A stretch of 64,000 nt of DNA from assembly GCF_016785085.1 (NCBI RefSeq), contig NZ_JAENHO010000018.1, positions 1 to 64,000 of the forward strand. The letters are read 5' to 3'. Under the pieces are notes generated by a model. It made no database searches. It was given only the letters and a program-made list of their open reading frames with translations, and was not told the DNA's origin. Position numbers and translations under genes: made by a program. The DNA is from Paractinoplanes lichenicola. Lineage in GTDB: Bacteria > Actinomycetota > Actinomycetes > Mycobacteriales > Micromonosporaceae. Positions 60,461 to 64,000 of this stretch are shown piece after piece (position 1 is the stretch's first letter; each line of letters opens with the position of its first letter).

Positions 60461-60919
60461 ATGAGCGCGCTGTCGCGGGGTAGGCGACTGGGCGTCGATG
60501 TCGGTAAGGTGCGCGTCGGGGTCGCGATCAGCGACCCTGACGGGATCCTGGCCACCCCCCTGGTCACGGTGCCCCGTGACATGGGTGCGGCAGATGATGC
60601 CGTGCCTAGCGACATAGCTGAGCTCGTCCGCCTCGTGGGGGAACACGAGGTGGTGCAGATCGTGGTGGGGCTCCCGGTTCGCCTGAACGGGGCCGAGGGA
60701 CCTGCCGCCATCGACATTCGTGCGTACGCTGGGCGACTGGCGGCTTCGGCCGGTGAGGTTCCGGTTGCCTTTGCGGACGAGAGGATGTCGACGGTGGTCG
60801 CAACCCGTAGGCTTGCCGAGCGTGGCGTCCGAGGGAAGCGCCAGCGGGCGGTCGTCGACCAGGCGGCCGCGGTGGAGATCCTGCAGAGCTGGCTGGACGC
60901 GCAGCGGAGGCAGAGATGA
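60461..60919 (+). CDS. ruvX: RuvX/YqgF-family nuclease
   Basis: A 152-residue RNase H-fold protein, proposed to process the 5' end of 16S rRNA precursor and/or Holliday junctions. It has LGVDVGKVRVGVAISDP, VQIVVGLPVRLNGAEG, VAFADERMSTVVATR and AVVDQAAAVEILQSWL. ATG 60461 is preceded by GGAGGG. It lies between alaS and mltG as in most actinobacteria, overlapping mltG by ATGA. Confidence 0.95.
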   Translation: MSALSRGRRLGVDVGKVRVGVAISDPDGILATPLVTVPRDMGAADDAVPSDIAELVRLVGEHEVVQIVVGLPVRLNGAEGPAAIDIRAYAGRLAASAGEVPVAFADERMSTVVATRRLAERGVRGKRQRAVVDQAAAVEILQSWLDAQRRQR

Positions 60920-62115
60920 TCGACGAGCTGGATCTGGCGTTCGACGAGCACGCCGACAAGACGAAACCCCGGCACCGCCGGGGCCGGGGCGGCAAGAAGA
61001 GCTCCGGCAAGTCCGGCATCGCCTTCGTCATGGCTTTTGTCCTGCTGGCCGCCCTCGGCGGCGGCGTCTACTTCGGCTACAACAAGGTCAAGGACTTCTT
61101 CACGGCCGCCGACTACGACGGCGCGGGTGGCGACCCCATCCAGGTGACCATCGAGAAGAACGCGACCCTCACCGACATCGGCAACGCGCTGGTCGACGTC
61201 GACGTCGTCAAGAGCACCAAGGCCTTCGTGAACGCGGCGGATGCGAACCCCAAGGGCAAGAACATCCAGTCCGGCACCTACAACATGAAGAAGCAGATGT
61301 CGGCCGAGAGCGCCGTGACCCTGCTGCTCGACCCCAAGACACGGGTCACCAAGGGCCTCACCTTCCGCGAGGGCCTGACGATGATGCAGACGTTCGCTCT
61401 GCTCTCGAAGGCCACAAAGATCCCGGAAGACGACTTCGTGCAAGCGGCGAAGGACCCCATCGGCCTGGGCGTGCCCGAGTTCTGGTTCAACCGGCGGGAC
61501 GGCAAGGCGGCCAAGAAGACGGTCGAGGGCTTCCTCTTCCCCGACACGTACGAGTTCGACCCCAAGATGGACGCCAAGGCGATCCTCGAGGTGATGATCG
61601 GGCGCTTCAACGACACGGTCACCGAGCTCGGCTTCGTCGACACCGTGCAGAAGAACCTGTCGGTCTCGCCGTTCGAGGCGCTGATCGTGGCGTCGCTGGC
61701 CGAGGCCGAGTCCGGCGTGGCCAAAGACCTGCCCAAGATCGCCCGGGTCGCCTACAACCGTACGTACAAGCAGCAACCGGCCATGCCGCTGCAGTTCGAC
61801 GTCACCGCGAACTACTGGTTGCAGCTCAAGGGCAGCGCGGCCAAGCACTCCGGTCAGCTCTCGCCGCAGGAGCTCAACGACCCCAAGAACCCGTACAACT
61901 CGGTGAGCCAGGCCGGCCTCACGCCGGGCCCGATCGACAACCCGGGCCGGGCGGCACTCGAGGGCGCGATGAAGCCCGCGGCCGGCCCGTGGCTGTTCTT
62001 CGTGGCCGTCGACAAGGCGGGCAACTCGGCCTTCGCCGTCACCGACGCCGAGCACGAGAAGAACATCGACAAGGCGTGCGCGAACGGCATCAACCTGAAC
62101 TGTGCGAACCGTTAG
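60916..62115 (+). CDS. mltG: endolytic murein transglycosylase MltG
   Basis: A 399-residue YceG-family enzyme that cuts nascent glycan strands and sets their length. A basic cytoplasmic segment precedes one membrane helix (SGIAFVMAFVLLAALGGGVY, about 33-52). A LysM-like part comes next, then the catalytic domain with LIVASLAEAESG (Glu263/Glu265) and NPYNSVSQAGLTPGPIDNPG. Overlaps ruvX. The stop is 12 bp before aroE. Confidence 0.95.
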   Translation: MIDELDLAFDEHADKTKPRHRRGRGGKKSSGKSGIAFVMAFVLLAALGGGVYFGYNKVKDFFTAADYDGAGGDPIQVTIEKNATLTDIGNALVDVDVVKSTKAFVNAADANPKGKNIQSGTYNMKKQMSAESAVTLLLDPKTRVTKGLTFREGLTMMQTFALLSKATKIPEDDFVQAAKDPIGLGVPEFWFNRRDGKAAKKTVEGFLFPDTYEFDPKMDAKAILEVMIGRFNDTVTELGFVDTVQKNLSVSPFEALIVASLAEAESGVAKDLPKIARVAYNRTYKQQPAMPLQFDVTANYWLQLKGSAAKHSGQLSPQELNDPKNPYNSVSQAGLTPGPIDNPGRAALEGAMKPAAGPWLFFVAVDKAGNSAFAVTDAEHEKNIDKACANGINLNCANR

Positions 62116-62121
62116 TAGCCT
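62116..62121 (+). promoter_or_regulatory. -10 box of a probable leaderless aroE transcript
   Basis: TAGCCT overlaps the end region of mltG and ends 6 bases before GTG 62128, the same spacing as at apt. No Shine-Dalgarno precedes aroE. Confidence 0.45.
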
Positions 62122-62127
62122 GTCGGC

Positions 62128-62964
62128 GTGACCGCGACCCCGTCCCACCGCGCCGCCGTGTGCGGCCGGCCGATCGCCCACTCGTTGTCGCCGGTGATCC
62201 ACAATGCCGGCTTCGCGGCGGCGGGCCTCTCCGGCTGGGCCTATTCGTCCTTCGAGTGCGCCGAGGCCGACCTGGCCGCCCTGGTCGGCGGGCTCGGCCC
62301 CGAGTGGGCCGGGCTGTCGCTGACCATGCCGCTCAAGGAGGAGGGCCTGCGCCTGGCCGCGGTGGCGACCCCGGTCGCGGTGGCGATCGGCGCCGCCAAC
62401 ACCCTCGTACGGCGGGACGACGGCAGCTGGCACGCCGACAACACGGACGTGGCGGGCATGGTGCGCGTGCTGCGCGACGCCGGCCTCAAGCCCGCGCCGA
62501 CGGTCACCGTGCTCGGCGGCGGTGGCACGGCGCGCGCCGCCCTGGCCGCCGCCACCCAGCTCGGCGCCTCGGCGGTGACGGTCGTGACCCGCCGGCCGGA
62601 CGCGCTGACCGAGCTGGCCCCGGCCGCGGCGGCGCTCGGCATCACGATGCTGGGCGGATCGTGGGAGGCCGGGCTCGAGATGATGCAGGCCGACGCCGTG
62701 ATCTCCACGGTGCCCAAGGGCGCGGCCGACCACCTGGCCGGCCGGGTGGCATGGCGAGACGGGACGGTGCTCTTCGACGCGATCTACGACCCGTGGCCGA
62801 CACCCCTCGCCGCCGACGCGCTGGCCCATGGCGTACGGGTGCTGTCGGGTCTTGACCTTTTGCTGGCGCAGGCGCTGAGCCAGTTCGAGCAGTTCACCGG
62901 GGTCACTCCGGCCCCGGAAGAGGCGATGCGGTCGGCCCTGCTCGCCGCTGCGGCGGCCCGTTAG
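62128..62964 (+). CDS. aroE: shikimate dehydrogenase
   Basis: A 278-residue NADPH enzyme reducing 3-dehydroshikimate to shikimate. Substrate-binding SLSPVIHNAGF, catalytic Lys in LTMPLKEEGLR, Asp in HADNTDVAGMV, cofactor loop VTVLGGGGTARAALAA and C-terminal LSGLDLLLAQAL are all present. Start GTG 62128. It leads into aroC, the next-but-one shikimate step. Confidence 0.95.
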   Translation: MTATPSHRAAVCGRPIAHSLSPVIHNAGFAAAGLSGWAYSSFECAEADLAALVGGLGPEWAGLSLTMPLKEEGLRLAAVATPVAVAIGAANTLVRRDDGSWHADNTDVAGMVRVLRDAGLKPAPTVTVLGGGGTARAALAAATQLGASAVTVVTRRPDALTELAPAAAALGITMLGGSWEAGLEMMQADAVISTVPKGAADHLAGRVAWRDGTVLFDAIYDPWPTPLAADALAHGVRVLSGLDLLLAQALSQFEQFTGVTPAPEEAMRSALLAAAAAR

Positions 62965-62998
62965 CGCCGCTCAAGCGGACCATGCCAGACTGTGTCCC

Positions 62999-64000
62999 GT
63001 GTTGCGCTGGCTAACCGCAGGTGAATCGCATGGTCCGGCACTCGTCGCGCTCCTCGAGGGGGTCCCCTCCGGGATCGAGGTGACGAGCACCGAGATCGGG
63101 CGCGATCTCGCGCGCCGACGGCTCGGTTACGGCCGCGGCGCCCGCATGAAGTTCGAGCAGGACGTCGTCGAGATCATCGGAGGCATCCGGCACGGGCTCA
63201 CGCTGGGCAGCCCGGTCGCCATCCGGGTGGCGAACTCCGAGTGGCCCAAGTGGGAGACGGTGATGGCGGCCGACCCGGTCGCCCCCGAGGAGCTCGCCGC
63301 GCAGGCCCGCAACGCGCCGCTGACCCGCCCCCGGCCCGGCCACGCCGACCTGGCCGGCATGCAGAAATACGCGCACACCGACGCCCGCCCGATCCTCGAA
63401 CGGGCCAGCGCCCGCGAGACGGCCGCCCGCGTCGCCGTCGGCGTGGTGGCCAAGGCCCTGATCAAGCAGGCGCTCGGCATCGAGATCGTCTCGCACGTGA
63501 TCGAGCTCGGCTCGGTCGCGGCCAAGACCGGCCTCATCCCCACGCCGTCCGATTTCGACCGCATCGACGCCGACCCGCTGCGCTGCCTCGACCCCGAGGC
63601 CAGCGCGCGCATGGTGGCCGAGGTCGACGCGGCCAAGAGCGACGCCGACACCCTGGGCGGCATCGTTGAGGTGCTGGCCTACGGCGTACCGCCGGGTCTG
63701 GGCTCGCATGTGCAGTGGGACCGCAAGCTCGACTCGCGCCTGGCCGCCGCCCTCATGTCGATCCAATCGGTCAAGGGCGTCGAGATCGGCGACGGCTTCA
63801 CCCAGGCCCGCTCGCGCGGCTCGGTGGCCCACGACGAGATCGTCCCCACCGACGACGGCGTCAAGCGGGTCACCGACCGGGCCGGCGGCCTCGAGGGTGG
63901 CATCACCAACGGCGAGCCGCTGCGGGTGCGGGCCGCGCTCAAGCCGATCTCGTCGCTCAACCGCGCGCTGCAGACGATCGACGTCACCACCGGCGAGCCC
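62999..64000 (+). CDS. aroC: chorismate synthase, 3' end beyond the window
   Basis: FMNH2-dependent enzyme making chorismate from EPSP. 334 residues are visible of about 390-400. It opens LRWLTAGESHGPALVALLEG and has the signatures GYGRGARMKFEQD, RPRPGHADLAGMQKY, ARETAARVAVGVVAKAL and GGLEGGITNGEPL. Start GTG 62999. CAGACT stands 7 bases ahead, a weak leaderless -10 candidate. The frame is open to the last base. Confidence 0.96.
   Translation, partial: MLRWLTAGESHGPALVALLEGVPSGIEVTSTEIGRDLARRRLGYGRGARMKFEQDVVEIIGGIRHGLTLGSPVAIRVANSEWPKWETVMAADPVAPEELAAQARNAPLTRPRPGHADLAGMQKYAHTDARPILERASARETAARVAVGVVAKALIKQALGIEIVSHVIELGSVAAKTGLIPTPSDFDRIDADPLRCLDPEASARMVAEVDAAKSDADTLGGIVEVLAYGVPPGLGSHVQWDRKLDSRLAAALMSIQSVKGVEIGDGFTQARSRGSVAHDEIVPTDDGVKRVTDRAGGLEGGITNGEPLRVRAALKPISSLNRALQTIDVTTGEP

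Overview
This is a high-GC (about 70% or more) actinobacterial chromosome segment. Gene order, the FliA/WhiG-type sigma factor, the Ser/Thr kinase and the membrane protein set point to Micromonosporaceae, most likely an Actinoplanes-like organism. This assignment is inferred from gene content; no rRNA or tRNA gene was seen. About 50 genes are called. Many start with GTG or TTG, many adjacent pairs overlap by ATGA/GTGA, and several have a TANNNT -10 box 6-7 bases before the start codon (probable leaderless mRNAs).

Layout. 1-389: a 31-bp tandem repeat array and two perfect DnaA boxes. 390-17,024: mostly conserved actinobacterial core: an AraC/VOC pair, pdxT-yebC, a Uma2 nuclease, an SOS-type box ahead of ruvCAB, yajC-secD-secF, apt, the bifunctional (p)ppGpp enzyme, two membrane-anchored cyclophilins, a glyoxalase-II-like hydrolase and hisS. 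17,100-47,850: an accessory block between hisS and aspS, two genes that usually lie close together in actinobacteria. It holds an acyl-ACP desaturase under a 31-bp palindromic operator, a 1.6-kb gene-free island built from 340-bp inverted repeats, an MFS exporter with atypical codon use, cyanophycin synthetase, a receptor kinase with a CBM2-like sensor, a sigma factor, a urease operon (ureABCFGD, no ureE) preceded by an amidohydrolase and a RidA protein, a GH20 hexosaminidase, a hemerythrin, a D-serine-dehydratase-like enzyme, ComB, a DHA2 efflux pump, a 1073-residue CHAT protease-STAND ATPase-TPR protein, an aldo/keto reductase, and MocR and Lrp regulators. 47,920-64,000: core again: aspS, an RmlD-like reductase, a GyrI-like protein, rarA, a 1250-residue Gly/Pro/Gln-rich membrane protein, two small envelope proteins, alaS-ruvX-mltG-aroE and the start of aroC, which runs off the end.

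How the genes work together. The flanks carry genome maintenance (RuvABC, RarA, RuvX, YebC), Sec export, stringent response, aminoacylation, cell wall (MltG) and shikimate enzymes. The middle block leans toward nitrogen handling (urease, RidA, amidohydrolase, cyanophycin polymer, amino-sugar release), sensing and defence. The best candidates for undescribed biology are the CHAT-STAND-TPR protein with a coupled 10-codon leader, the kinase with a carbohydrate-binding-like ectodomain, the inverted-repeat island, and the collagen-like membrane protein between rarA and alaS.
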